Source: Neonectria sp. B-13
Taxonomy: Eukaryota; Ascomycota; Sordariomycetes; Hypocreales; Nectriaceae
DNA: 64,000 nucleotides
Assembly (NCBI GenBank): GCA_002682825.1
Contig: NOKP01000024.1
Coordinates: 248,001-312,000 of the forward strand
Reading direction: 5' to 3'
Part shown: one piece after another, positions 11,059-22,361 of the stretch
Numbering within the stretch: the first letter of the stretch is position 1
How the letters are laid out: each line of letters opens with the position of its first letter
The notes under the pieces: generated by a model
Told to the model about the DNA's origin: nothing
What the model saw: only the letters and a program-made list of their open reading frames with translations
The model's database searches: none
Made by a program: the position numbers and the translations under genes

Positions 11059-11918
11059 GCTGGTGTTGGTCTCAAGGAATCGTGTCGGCTGGGTCGTAGA
11101 CTATTTGAGAAAGACGAGGACAAATAATGGTTACAGGAACGAATCAATTCGTAGACGAACTTCGGGCATGCCTTAGCATACCTTAATTTATATTCCTTTG
11201 ACAGCAACATAATGCGGGGGGCAACTCTCGCGCTGGTAACGGAATTAAGACATTGCTGCAGTAATTGACGTCATAGCCCTCCTGTCACGATGAGTCACTC
11301 TCAGCCTGGCAATGTCATTCGTTTGGCCACTCATACGGGTTACCTAAACACAAATGACCTCTCCAACGAGCAAACTATGGGCTATTGCCCTAAGGTCCCC
11401 CAATCGTTTACGGGTACCATTAGATAGATAAAAAGTTCGAAAGGAACCTGGGACCTTCATGTTGAGTTTCGTGGCTATTTGGTGGCTGATTCACAGGGAC
11501 ACCTGATTGACGTGGTTCGGGAAGTACTGATTACGATAATCTCTCATGGTTAGCGTGTCTGACGATCTCTGTTACATTCAATGGTAGAATAAAGCTACAA
11601 GTTTTAAACCTTTGACCGGCATGGTCTAGAACGCGGTCCATCAACTGAGACGAAAGCATAACAGGAGGATGGTGGTCGAGTTGATAACGTGCATGTGATG
11701 TCATATGTTTTTAAGGAAGCGCTAACGGGCTGTGCAATCACATGCCGAAAGAGCCAATTGACCGTCTAAAGATCAACGAACTGATCTATATTCTGACACA
11801 TTGTGTCGTAGTATAGATGACCTTAATGTTGCGGAAACTCATCAACGAGATCACTACCAGTGTGGTGCAATGCAGAGCTTTGGTACTGTGCACGAGGCTC
11901 TGCACATCATGGAGCAGA
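11059..11918. other. Gene-free stretch
   Basis: No open frame with family resemblance was found. The region begins the 11-14.4 kb gene-poor interval. Its first few hundred bases are the promoter of the aegerolysin-like gene. Confidence 0.4.
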
Positions 11919-11979
11919 TGGATGCAGAAATGTGGACAGACGGATGCAGAAACGTGGACAGACGGATGCAGAAACGTGG
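11919..11979. repeat. 22-bp tandem repeat, 2.8 copies
   Basis: Unit GGATGCAGAAACGTGGACAGAC. Copies run 11919..11940, 11941..11962 and a partial 11963..11979; the first has a C-to-T change in the ACGTGG part. All three forward frames are open over it, but no recognisable protein is encoded. Read as a small non-coding minisatellite. Confidence 0.85.
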
Positions 11980-12240
11980 GACTTAAGACGTCGTTTTGGT
12001 GTGCTAGGTTCATTGCTTATTCATTTTAGCGACGTACGTGTCCATACCGTTTCATGGGTCAAGAACAGCTCCAATGCCCTTTCCACTCGCCAACCGTGTC
12101 TCTCGACTTCATTGCCTGGATTAAGTACTTCTCCGAGTCTGGGTCATCCGTAGTTCTCATATCCTTACATGTTCAACGTCGATTTATAAACGGTGCTAGG
12201 CCGTTTGGACGAGTTGCTTCTACCGCCAAGTCCGGTATTT

Positions 12241-12593
12241 CTAGGTGTGTACACCGCGCGGTGTTGACTCTAGTTTGTAATTTGTACCGAATTCACTTGG
12301 CATAAACCTCTTTATGGATTCAGATTCATCAGCAGTTTCGATCAGGCTCATTTGAGCCTGTCCGCTAGCATTGCTCTGCAGCGAAACAACCGAAATGACG
12401 GTGTGAACCTCATGCCTTACAAGAACCTTTGTGAGACTTTTGAGGTCTGCGCAGTCGACAGTGATTGTTTTCGGATCTTCATTAGCTGTACGACTCAAGA
12501 TGAAGTATTGGTGGTTGCGGTATATTTCTCAATCGCTTTGACAATCGCGAGTCCTATGCCATTTGAACCGCCTGCGACCGCAATGTTGATCAT
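12241..12593 (-). pseudogene. NmrA-like / isoflavone-reductase-like relic
   Basis: Starting at an ATG at 12593 the minus strand reads MINIAVAGGSNGIGLAIV, the NAD(P)-binding GGxxGxG opening of NmrA-like oxidoreductases. After about 32 residues the frame stops; one base over it continues with ILSRT, then VHTVISVVSLQSNASGQ and the family motif RFMPSEFGTNY. It then ends at a stop near 12241, after about 120 residues instead of the usual 300. One frameshift and loss of the C-terminal half mark it as a relic. Scattered open stretches continue to about 12080 but were not recognised. Confidence 0.75.
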
Positions 12594-14387
12594 TTTGACG
12601 ACTAACGGGCTTCGTGACCTGTGACAGATTGATGGCATCAGGGTAGAATAACGTTCTGGAGGGCTTGAAGCTACGCCACTAAATTTGTACAAGATCAGCG
12701 CGTTGAGCTGGTACTATATATGCCGCTCGTTACGCTCTTGTAGAAAGCCTGATGGCAAAGTCCGCACGCCAAGGATTCAATTGTCACTCGCCATAGTTCG
12801 ACAAATAATGGGCAGACAACCTCGTTTGTCACGGGTGTTTGCGTCACAGCTAACAACATGCCACCTCTCTTTGATTGTGTAGGACAAGCAAAGCTGTGCT
12901 GGGGAGCTCGGCATTGAGGAACAGCGGATACAGTCGAGAGCATTCTTTCTGGAATAGATAGCTCTAAGCGACAAAATGGGGTCGCATTAAATATACGTAT
13001 TTGAGTGGGGTCAGACAACAAACAGATCTTATCTAAAAGTGCTGGAATGATGATTGTTGCCTGTGAGGGCTGTTCGTTGCTGTTGATTCGGGTGAGGTAC
13101 GCACATGTCATGGAGCTGGAATGAGATATGTCATACATTGAGGAACTTACTTTCTCCCTGTTCGTGATGAACGCGTGTGTGTATGTTTCCTACACAACTC
13201 ATAACACGTGAAAGCTAGCATCTCGTCTGAGGAAAAGATCACGGTATTCTGCAACAGGACTCAATCGACTGGTCAGTGAGTATGGATGGCTCCTTTACGG
13301 CCTCCTCAATTTCTGCTTAAATTTGTGAAGCCCTACACTGGCATCCCTGAGTCTTCATTCTCATTCGTTTCTATCTCTTAGACGGAGCCGCTCGGTATAC
13401 TCTTGAATTCCGGTCTCAGCCCTCAATCTTTGACGGTGTCTATCAACTTCCTCTTCCTTAATTTAGCTACTGACACCGAAAGTTGAGATCTCAGACACCC
13501 GGACCGTTTGTTGAAAGTACGTGATGACAACTTGCATAACACACGCATTGAACCTGAAAATGGTCTTCCAGCGATGCTTCTCGAGCGAATTGAGCACTAT
13601 ACTCGACTAAATTGACTGAATGTCGGTACGTGTAGCGTGCGTCGATCAGTATGAGGAGGCTTGCAAGACGACGAGCCATATAAACCCCATATTTATCAAG
13701 CGTCGTGAATGGCGGGTAATTATCTCTGTTAAGGGTTGAGTCTGCTGATTGTCTCAGCCATAATGGCACGAGATAAACCAAGTCCCTGCCCTTAAGTGAA
13801 TGTGGTTAATAATGATTCGGACCCGCGGGGCTATAGCATCATAGTCTCGTGTCCAAGTACTATTAAGGTTCGCTGTACTAACGAAACAACCTTAACGGCG
13901 AACACCTGATAAGGTGATGCGGATGTGCATCAGATTAACTACAACTGCCACGGAGCAACGGTCCCTTTCTGTTTTAAGCAGGTTGTAGTAGCTTAGGTCA
14001 TGTGTGAGAATACGACGGTGACATTCCCCTTTGTTTGATGTTTCCCTACTCGGGCACTTCGTCCGAACAGCATGGATTTATACGGGGATGGAGAATTAAC
14101 GATTGGGCCGGCTCGTTTCAGCTTCCTAATAGGGACTCGGCACGTTCTCCTCCAGGGTTCGCATTGTTCCGGTTTCATTTTCGGTACTTAATCAACATCC
14201 CTGGATAAATGTTTGACTAGTTGCTTGGCAGCACCACCACATCATGGTCGTGCATAGGGAGTAGAGTAAATGGGAAATAAGGAGATGGGAAATATATATG
14301 CTGTGGCTACTCTATGGGAATACCCTATCTATCTGCTATATCCTCTCTCTCCTGCGGCTACTTGGACTACATCCAACCTGAGTCATC
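12594..14387. other. Gene-free stretch
   Basis: About 1.8 kb with only short, unrecognised open frames on both strands. The last 100 bases, with TATA-like ATATATATGC at 14292, probably form the promoter of the secreted protein that follows. Confidence 0.4.
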
Positions 14388-14924
14388 ATGCGTTTCTCCG
14401 TCCTGTCTTTCGTCTGGCTCTATGCCTGCCTTGCCTCAGCGGCCATTACCTGGCAACTGCAGAGAGTCTCGAATCCCACATCGGATCAATCCGATGCCTA
14501 CACTCGCATCGACGCCGCCATGCGTCTAGCAGTGGCTCGATATACCAGGCTGGCCTCCCGCCCAAACAAAGTCATCACGGTGCAGTACGTGCCCAGCGTG
14601 GCCACTGCCGACGCCAACTTCAACGGCAACATCCGCTTCGGCTCCAACCGGTCGTACATGAACGAGCGGACCGCCCTCCACGAGATTTCCCACACGCTCG
14701 GCATCGGCCAGACTCAAGCCTTCACCAATAGGTGCGCTGCTAACAACTGGCCCTCGGCAACGACGCTGCTGCGGACGTGGGATGGCGCTTCGGCCGTCAT
14801 CAACTGCGGAGGAGGCCACATCTGGCCATACGGTCTCAACTATGATACTGAGTGGAGCGAGTCAAATGCGAACCGTCATTGCCAGTTGATCAACGCTATG
14901 TTGGGTGATGGGCTGGCAGGCTGA
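14388..14924 (+). CDS. Small secreted zincin-like metalloprotease
   Basis: An intronless 178-residue protein. Residues 1-18 (MRFSVLSFVWLYACLASA) form a signal peptide. Residues 98-107 read HEISHTLGIG, a metzincin-like HExxHxxGxx zinc site with glutamate 99 as the likely catalytic base; a third zinc ligand is not obvious. SYMNERTALHEISHTLG resembles short secreted bacterial and fungal proteins often attached to ricin-B-type lectin modules, but no lectin repeat follows here. It ends with a cysteine-containing segment (RCAANNW, INCGGGH, RHCQLIN). Secreted proteolysis is inferred from the motif alone. The gene stands isolated, between the decayed 11-14 kb interval and an NLR relic. Confidence 0.75.
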   Translation: MRFSVLSFVWLYACLASAAITWQLQRVSNPTSDQSDAYTRIDAAMRLAVARYTRLASRPNKVITVQYVPSVATADANFNGNIRFGSNRSYMNERTALHEISHTLGIGQTQAFTNRCAANNWPSATTLLRTWDGASAVINCGGGHIWPYGLNYDTEWSESNANRHCQLINAMLGDGLAG

Positions 14925-15661
14925 TTATCTCCAGCAATGGTCTGCGCACAATTGTTGGTATCAAGCTTCCTGAGTGATGCACTCTGTTCGTTGGAAGCTT
15001 AAGGGGTCATAAGTTCAATGTATATACATTCACAAAGTTCTCCTGTATAAACAAATAAGTTCTTGATGAGGTTATTATTAGGAGTGAAACTGGCTTCCTC
15101 TATTGCACATGCTTGAAAGTCAAAGCAAGGACCATCAGTACATTGTGATACAATTTGGTACACCTTCACCCGGGGTCATATTTGACTTCAAGTAACATGA
15201 GTTTGCCCCCACCTTGTCGCATTTTAAAGACACCAGAACGTAGACAGAGGTCTTGGAAAGCCACGTTGATCACCGATATAAATCAGACAACATTCGATTA
15301 ATACACGGTATAAGATCTCCTACCCTCATACCTTAGCCATGGTTCTCTTCTCCTCCGTTCGCTATCCTCCCATTACTGCCACCAAGCGTGTTGATTACCT
15401 GCTGACGGGATTATCCAGCTCCAGAAAGATTAAGCGGTAGCATTTATCTTATCAAGCAGCGGCCCTGTGGCTTGCATGTATTTGACCATTAATACCAGAT
15501 TGTGCAGTGCAGAGTGAATCTCCTCAGATGCGATGTACGCTAATATGACTGACTAACACAAGCCCATTCTTTCAAAACCGTACATACAAAAGGTACATGA
15601 TCCCGCCCAATATGAATTATGGGCTATCTTTTGACAGCGCATGTGTGCGCATGTCGAGTAT
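14925..15661. other. Intergenic
   Basis: No gene recognised. This stretch lies between the 3' ends of the secreted zincin-like gene and the NLR relic. Confidence 0.4.
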
Positions 15662-18413
15662 CTATTGTAGAGTATTTTGTGAGACGAGTTTAGAGGGGTG
15701 ATTTTCTGCCAATGTTCCTTTATCGCTACTACATGCTGTAATAGCTCGACTGCCTCCTCGACTTGCCCGTTAGCGTGGTATGCTCCTGCAAGCTCATGCT
15801 GTGAGGCAAGTCGATCGGGGTGATCCTCCGCTAACGTTTCCTCTATCGCTACTATATGCTGTAGTAGCTCGACTGCCTTATTTAATTGCCAGTTGGCTTG
15901 ATATGCTCTTGCAAGCTCGTGCTGTGAAGCAAGTCGATCAGGGTGGTCCTCCGCTGATGTTGTCTCCTCCATCTATCTCTATGACCTCCTCGAGCACCTT
16001 GAGCGACTCACTAATCTGACCATCGCTGTGCAGACAGCGCCCTAACATAAATCCCAATTGAGCGCCATATAATGTATCAACTCCCTTGTGTACCCGAAAT
16101 ACACTAAGGGCATGTGGCAAGTACTGCCGCCACAACTCTCGGTTCTCCCATTTGTCTGACGGGAATATTTCGCTAAGGCACCTGAGCACATTTCTCTTCG
16201 CTTCCTCATCGATGCCCTGCTTCTGGGTCCATGACTGCATCACCATATGCACCAAACTATGCATGTCAAACATGCCTCGTTCCTCTCTTTCGCTAAGGAA
16301 CCCATATCCACACAGTGTACCGATTGCCTGCGTTTTGTGTTGCTCTGACCCCAAGCTGGGCAAAATTCACCAAGGGATAGCCTTTGGCTCAATCCATGTG
16401 ATGAATGACAGAAGGCTCGCAGCAGAAGCATTCGTCTCGTGGATGTGCTTGAATGATATGAACCAACTAGTCGCCACCGCACATTGGCTTTTGGTACAGT
16501 GAGCATTGTCGAGGAAACCCCCGTCTTGACTCGTGCTTTCACACAGTCTCAGATATCTCTCCATGGGTACTTCATGAATGCTCATGTAGGCTGCCGCCCG
16601 GGCAATCGCCAGAGGGAGGAAAGTGAGCTTATCTGGAAGCCTCCTAATCAACTCATCGTCCTCCAATTAGTCCACATTGATCAAAGACGTTTCCAGAACG
16701 CCCTTAGCCTCTTGTAAATCCATGTTCAGCAATGGGACTACCTTGTTTCTCGCAACCTTGACAGCTACTTTTCGTGAGCGTGTTGTTAGTAGGAGGCGTC
16801 CGTCATCGCTCTGCGGAATGAAGTCCATGATTCCGCTGGATCGGCCTGAGGACTGGAACAGAATAGTCTCATCGTCGGCATTATCAAGGATAAGGAGCCA
16901 TCTTCCTGCCTTCCCAGAACCGAGGTATGCTCGAATTGTCTCTTTCACGTCCTCGTTTCCAGTCGTGGAAATGCTGAGTTTCTTCACCAAATCTGCACAC
17001 GCCTGCTCGAAGCTTGCGGTGTTTAGAGCAGGCATCCAGAAGACAGAGTAGTTGGGCATGTTTTCTTTGGCCCAAAACGCGACCTGCAAAGCCACTTGGG
17101 TCTTGCCAATGCCACCTAATCCGACCAAGGCGACCCGTCTGGCTCCCTTGTTGAAGAGTGATTCCGTGAGTGAACTAATCACACCCTTGCGTCCCACAAA
17201 TAGATCATTCTTAGCGGGTGGAATATGATAAATCGGTAGGCCTAGCACCCATCAGCTAAACTCTCTCTTCTGAAAGTATTGGGGACTAGGTATAGTACCG
17301 AGTTCATGTGAGAAGACTATACTGACCAAAGGTTCCCTCCGTGACATGATCCGACTGGAAGTAGCTCTCCAAAATAGCCTTTGCCGCCGATGTCGCTGTC
17401 GCTGCCGCAAAATTCTGCCAGTTCTTTTGCTTATGTGAATCTGCATAATTACCAACTCCCTTAACCACGATGCAGGATATCTCATCCCACACTCCCGCGC
17501 CTTCCATCTCGAACGCGATGACCTTATCGGTTTGCGAGATACGATCCCGATGCTCGGCAGACTTCATGACCATGTCTCCCGAGGCAATCCCTCCCAGACG
17601 CACGACCGGCGCCTGGGCGTTGATGCTGCCCTGCTCCTCTAGTCGTCGTTTCTCTTGGAGCCGCTGTCCTCGAGTATCAAGTTCCTCATCACAGCATTTG
17701 AGATCCGCACATGACTGTTCCAATGCGTTACGGCATACCGGATCGACATGACTAGAACAAGCTTGGCAGATAGTGCAGTCTTTCGGGTCTTGGTGTTTGT
17801 GGCGGTAGCCTTTCTTGAAGCACTTGTCTTGTGCTGTGCCGGGGTAGTCATACACGCCTCGATGACTAGTTTCCGCGACCTTGGCCTGTAGTTGTTGGAG
17901 GAATTGTGCAGTTCGTTCCTCTAATGCATCGCGGCCAGACCGGGTTTCCAACATTGCGTTCAGAATTCGAATCTGTTTATTCGGCCTGCCGAGGGTATCT
18001 TGGATCGTTTTCTTGGGTACGAATCCATCAGAATACTGTCGGCCGAAGTCGTACTGGACCACGTAGCTGCTGATGATGACGTCTCCAAGTAGGATTTCGG
18101 TTCCAGACACCAGTGGCACGGCACCGCAGACTCCAACCAGAAGAGCCCACTTCAGGTTGGTGTAGCTGGAGCGCAAACTGGCTGCAGCACTGGCTGCGTT
18201 GGTCCTTCCCGTCCCCGGCAAGAGGACGAGGACGATGGCTAGAGGACCGAGGAGCCCAGTAACGTAGCGATTGGGGTCGCCTGGAGCTGCTTCAAAACCA
18301 TCCCACCGATGATCGAAACTGTCAAAAACGGCGTCATATTCGGCTGGTAGCGCGCAGATGATCGCGATTTCAAAATCGCCTCTGCTCGATGGTCTAGGGA
18401 ACATGGTGTCCAT
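15662..18413 (-). pseudogene. NLR-type PNP-NB-ARC-TPR gene, disabled
   Basis: Exon 1 (18413..17327) encodes a nucleoside-phosphorylase-like domain (EIAIICALPAEYDAV at the start, GGIASGDMVMKSAEHRD and VIAFEMEGAGVW near the end). An 85-base intron joins in frame to an NB-ARC domain from 17241: VGLGGIGKT (P-loop) and RWLLILDNADD (Walker B). The reading frame is then broken four times: TAA at 16667..16669 inside LINVD*LEDDEL, TGA at 16367..16369 inside AIPW*ILPSLG, a frameshift near 15980 entering the TPR repeats (AEDHPDRLASQHELA occurs twice), and another near 15710. Flanking sequence aligns with intact family members on both sides of each break. Intact proteins of this kind act in fungal non-self recognition and programmed cell death. 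The first exon alone could still give a truncated PNP-like protein. Confidence 0.85.
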
Positions 18414-19178
18414 GATGTTTAATGGATGGAGACAGACAAGGCCCCGGATCTAGTCTAACTTTAGCTTGGTTCGGCCCCGTCTAGGTAGGATCTTGAATCG
18501 CACCTACTGCATCCACGTCTGCAGTCGGGGATAAGGTGATGAAATACCTAAGAGGAGGCTCCCCCTGTAAACATACACTGCAAGTCACCGCTTGACCCCA
18601 GAGTTAGTCATAAGCGGAACCGTTGGCAATACGCTGGCAACTAGTCGACCTTCGAAGCTTCTTGAATGTCTCATCTCTCGATCGATGATCACCGTAGCCT
18701 TCTACTGCGGGGTCGCTGGTGCCTAAGAGTGGACAGGGATTCTGATTGTTGCCTGAGGCGTTCGTATGAACAACAAAAGACGGATCCGGGCGCTCACGAA
18801 GATCCTCCTTCGTATCAGCAGCTATTGTGGACCATATTGCTGGCAAAATCCGGGAGTAAAAAGTACTACATACTCTTCGGCCATCACGTGAGAAGCCTGG
18901 CCAAGCTCGTACAGGGAGGTAGCAAGCCTGAGGCACATGACGATGTGGTAGAAGAGATTCGCACGCAGCTGTATGGTGAGGGACAACAGCAGACAGCATC
19001 CCCAGAGAACGTCTGAAGACATAGGGAAGGTAAGCTCCGAAGAAACGGCAATGGCTGATTACGACTAGAGAATGGACCGAATAATGATATATTATGCCCA
19101 TACGTAAGTAACTCTACACGTAACAATACAATGGACTGCCTAGAGGTCAATGACCAGCCCCAAATACCTGGCAGCAGA
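18414..19178. other. Intergenic
   Basis: About 765 bases with no recognisable gene. It covers the former promoter of the NLR relic and the 3' region of the deiminase gene. Confidence 0.4.
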
Positions 19179-21091
19179 TCACCACCATGGTGTATCAATA
19201 TTGCGCCAAGTGTTAGAACCACAGTGAACCTCCCCGGATCCAACATGGTGCGAGAACCAGTCATCCATGTAAGTGACATTGAAGTTCACCTTGGCGTAAA
19301 CGTCCGAGACCGCCGCGGCGAGGATATCCATGCCGTCAATGACCGGTCCCCACGGGTTGGGAGCCAGAACCAACGAGTCAGTCAAGACGACACCGTTGAT
19401 GGTTCCTGGGTAGAAAGCAACAACAGAGTCCTCAAGTGTTGTCTGGCGGCGTGAGACACCGGGTGGTGAAGCTGCCTCGATGATGGACTTGATCTTGGAA
19501 CCAGGGCCTCCGGAGACAAGCCTTTTGTCAGGGGAAGAAGTACTAGTCTTGCTTCCAGTATCGCATTGCCAGCCAAAGCCAAGCTCGTAGTAGAACAGCG
19601 CGGGGATGCGGAAGATCTCCGCATCGGTGAGGCCAGTCTCGCGCTTGAGAATCTCCAGGTTGCCCTCGATTCGCTCAGCAGCGTTCTCGTTGATTGCGGT
19701 GAAGTTGCTCAGCTTGAGCACCTCATCGATGGTCTGCTGCGGGACACACCCCCACGAGTTATCTCCGGGGAACTTTGCTCGCGAGACCGCCTTTATGCCA
19801 CCATGTCCATCATCTGAGGCTTTTCTAAGGATCGCAAGTGCCGCGCGTGGGTCATCGGCTAGTAGAACCCAACCACGCTCGTTGTCGGCTGGTAGGAACT
19901 GGAGGAACTCGTCGACGTGGCCGACGCTCAACCAGGCCGTGTCCAGTGCGATAGGCGATTGGACCTCCTGTGCCTTCAAGAACTCGTGGATCAAAGGGGT
20001 CCTCCCGTTCCACTGGCCCTGGATAATGCGGCCGGCGGGATAACTCTTTCCGTTGTGCGTGTAAGGAGGAATTGTCTCCAAGTTGCCCGTGGAGTCGATG
20101 GTGTCGCCACTACCGGGATGCTGCACAGCTCCAACGGTGTCGGATCGGAGACGTCGGAAGATCTCTCTGCCAGCTTGGCGGTACGCTTGTGCAGATCGGA
20201 TCATGACTCGGAGACTGACAGGGCCGTCCGGACCGGGGATGCTGGTGTAGCCGGGCTCGAAGAAGTCTTGCGTCCAGATATCCTGGCCCTCAAACAGGAA
20301 TACGGGCTCGTCGATGCCTGCGGCGGCCACGTTCTCTTTGAAGTCGGAAACGAACTTGAGCTGAGAGCCGTTGGAGGTGGCGGCTGTGGTGAAGAATTTC
20401 TCAGCCAGCTGGGCATGGTGATGCGTCAGGACCGGAGCTACACGGAGGGCGACCGAATCAGTGGCCTTCTCGTATCCATCTGACACGGTGAAGTGCACCT
20501 CGGCCTTTCCATCCCAGCCGCCAGGTCGCCGGACATCGCGAGCGTCAATGCCCAGCTCCAGGCCGCCCTCGAGCTCCTCGGCGGCGAAGGTGTGGTTTGA
20601 GGCTACGTACGTCCACGTCTCGCCCTCCTTGACAAAGATGCGCACGTTCTTGGCAGCGACGGCGTTTGTGACACGGACAGAACCCGTGGCAGAAGCACTC
20701 AGTTCACCGCATGGTAGAGTCCGCAGTGGCGCAAGATACTTCGGGTTACGCTGGATGTTGTCAGATGCGTCGTTACACGCATCGACAGGGAACTCGTTGT
20801 CCCAGTCGTCAACGGGGAGCTTTTTCGAGCATCGTTGGTTCGTGTCGCCGATATTGGCCAGGAATATGGCTCCCCTGTCCGACGTCCATTCGGCTTTGCC
20901 TTTAACATCGGTGTGGCCATCGACATCCACTTCGCCGTCGCGGTTGGTATCCGCCAAGATGGTTGCCTTTAGGGCTTGGCCAGTATGGCAGAGGGCTAAC
21001 AGCTTATTAGTATGCGACGCATTAATGGGAGGTAAGAGGTAAGCTGCATACCCAAGGCGGCAACCACGGCAGCATTGCTAAAGAACCGCAT
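19179..21091 (-). CDS. Secreted protein-arginine deiminase (PAD) family protein
   Basis: Two exons (21091..21052 and 20995..19179; 56-base intron with GTATGC donor) encode 618 residues. The short first exon completes a signal peptide (MRFFSNAAVVAALALCHTGQA). A Ca-site-like DTNRDGEVDVDGHTD follows. The C-terminal half is a PAD catalytic domain: EGQDIWTQDFFEPGY, DTAWLSVGHVDEFLQFLP, and near the C-terminus the catalytic cysteine in EVHCGSNTWR. PADs convert peptidyl arginine to citrulline, usually with calcium. Animal PADs are cytosolic or nuclear; this one should be exported, so host or environmental proteins, or cell-wall proteins, are possible substrates. All signature residues I can place are present and the frame is intact. 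Confidence 0.88.
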
Positions 21092-22361
21092 CGCGATACA
21101 GAATCAGGGTCACTTTAGTCAAAGGCACCTAATAGAAAGATCGACATCGACGTCTGAAGAGAAACCTGCCCAACTCAAGGCTAGTGGCTGCCATATATAT
21201 ACACATCGCATGTCTCATGTCACGAGGCAGTGCCGTACGTCTTTCACAACAAGGCCTTTAAATTCCACCAAGGAATGTGTCTAGGCATCCAAGACGGGCT
21301 ATACGGGACAGAGGCAGCCCCTTGCATTTGTGAACAAACGAACGGAAGAACGGTAAGAGTCAGAGCTAGAGGCTTGCCAAGCAGTGGGCCAACACAGCCC
21401 CGGGATCGTCGTAATGCAACTGAGACAGAATTGTCAACATACATAGTGTTGTACTTACGACGGACGTAAAACGATAGGTTTAACGTTCGTAAGCTTAATT
21501 CCAGCTCAATCGGGCTCAACTCTTTGTCAGTCAGCGGCGGGAGCGACGGATGCGTCTGGCCTTCATGCCCATGTGGGTTAAGGTACGAAGGAGCTAATGA
21601 GCGTGCTTCGGCATGCCTGCTTACGTCTAAAGTTTGAATACGATGTCACCCTCTATTATAGGACCCTGTTCTTTATCAATCTTACAACACAGAAATTACA
21701 ATCTTTGGTACAACGTTCTAGCTACCACCAATGGAATAAACCGATACTCACGCAATTAGTCAATAGTCTTTGCAGCAGTACGGGATATCCCAGGTGAAAC
21801 CACAAACCGGGCAGTGCTCATAATACGAGTGCACAGCCAATCACTGCGATGGGCACCCTTGTTCCCCGTCTCAGGGCAGCCCTGCGCAAGGATTCCAATT
21901 GTAAGTTTAATGACAGGACTTTTGGAAGTTTTCCAACAAGGTAAAAGGGGCCCAAACTCGCCCAAGCCAAGACAAGGTGCAGACGCTAACGCGGAACTTT
22001 TGAGGTGAGATCCACGTCCTTATTTCTACTTTCGGGACGGCATTGGCGAGGTTTGGGATGACTTGGAGCCAGGATCCAAAATCTCCGTGGATTCCGCAGT
22101 ACCTACCTCTTCTATTGAAGGATGAGTGTTGATGTTGAGCCTCGAAATGCCGCCTGCAAGAAGGGAATCTCTTCAACATCTCCCAACACCGGTGCCGTTG
22201 AAACGGAATAAAGGGCACTAAATATACTTGGTCACTGATATCCACATGGTAGCCCCTGTCACCGCTGTGGCGATCACAATCATTTGAATTTCAGTTTTCC
22301 CCCCCTGTTGACCTTGTCAACTTGATATTGCGGTTTGTCTGTTCTACACACAAATTCAAGT
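21092..22361. other. Gene-free stretch
   Basis: About 1.27 kb. The part next to 21091 is the deiminase promoter. No open frame with family resemblance was found on either strand. Confidence 0.4.

Noticed and set aside
12695..13138. 147-codon minus-strand open frame
   Set aside because: No start context, no family pattern and mixed low-quality composition; it sits in a gene-poor decayed region.
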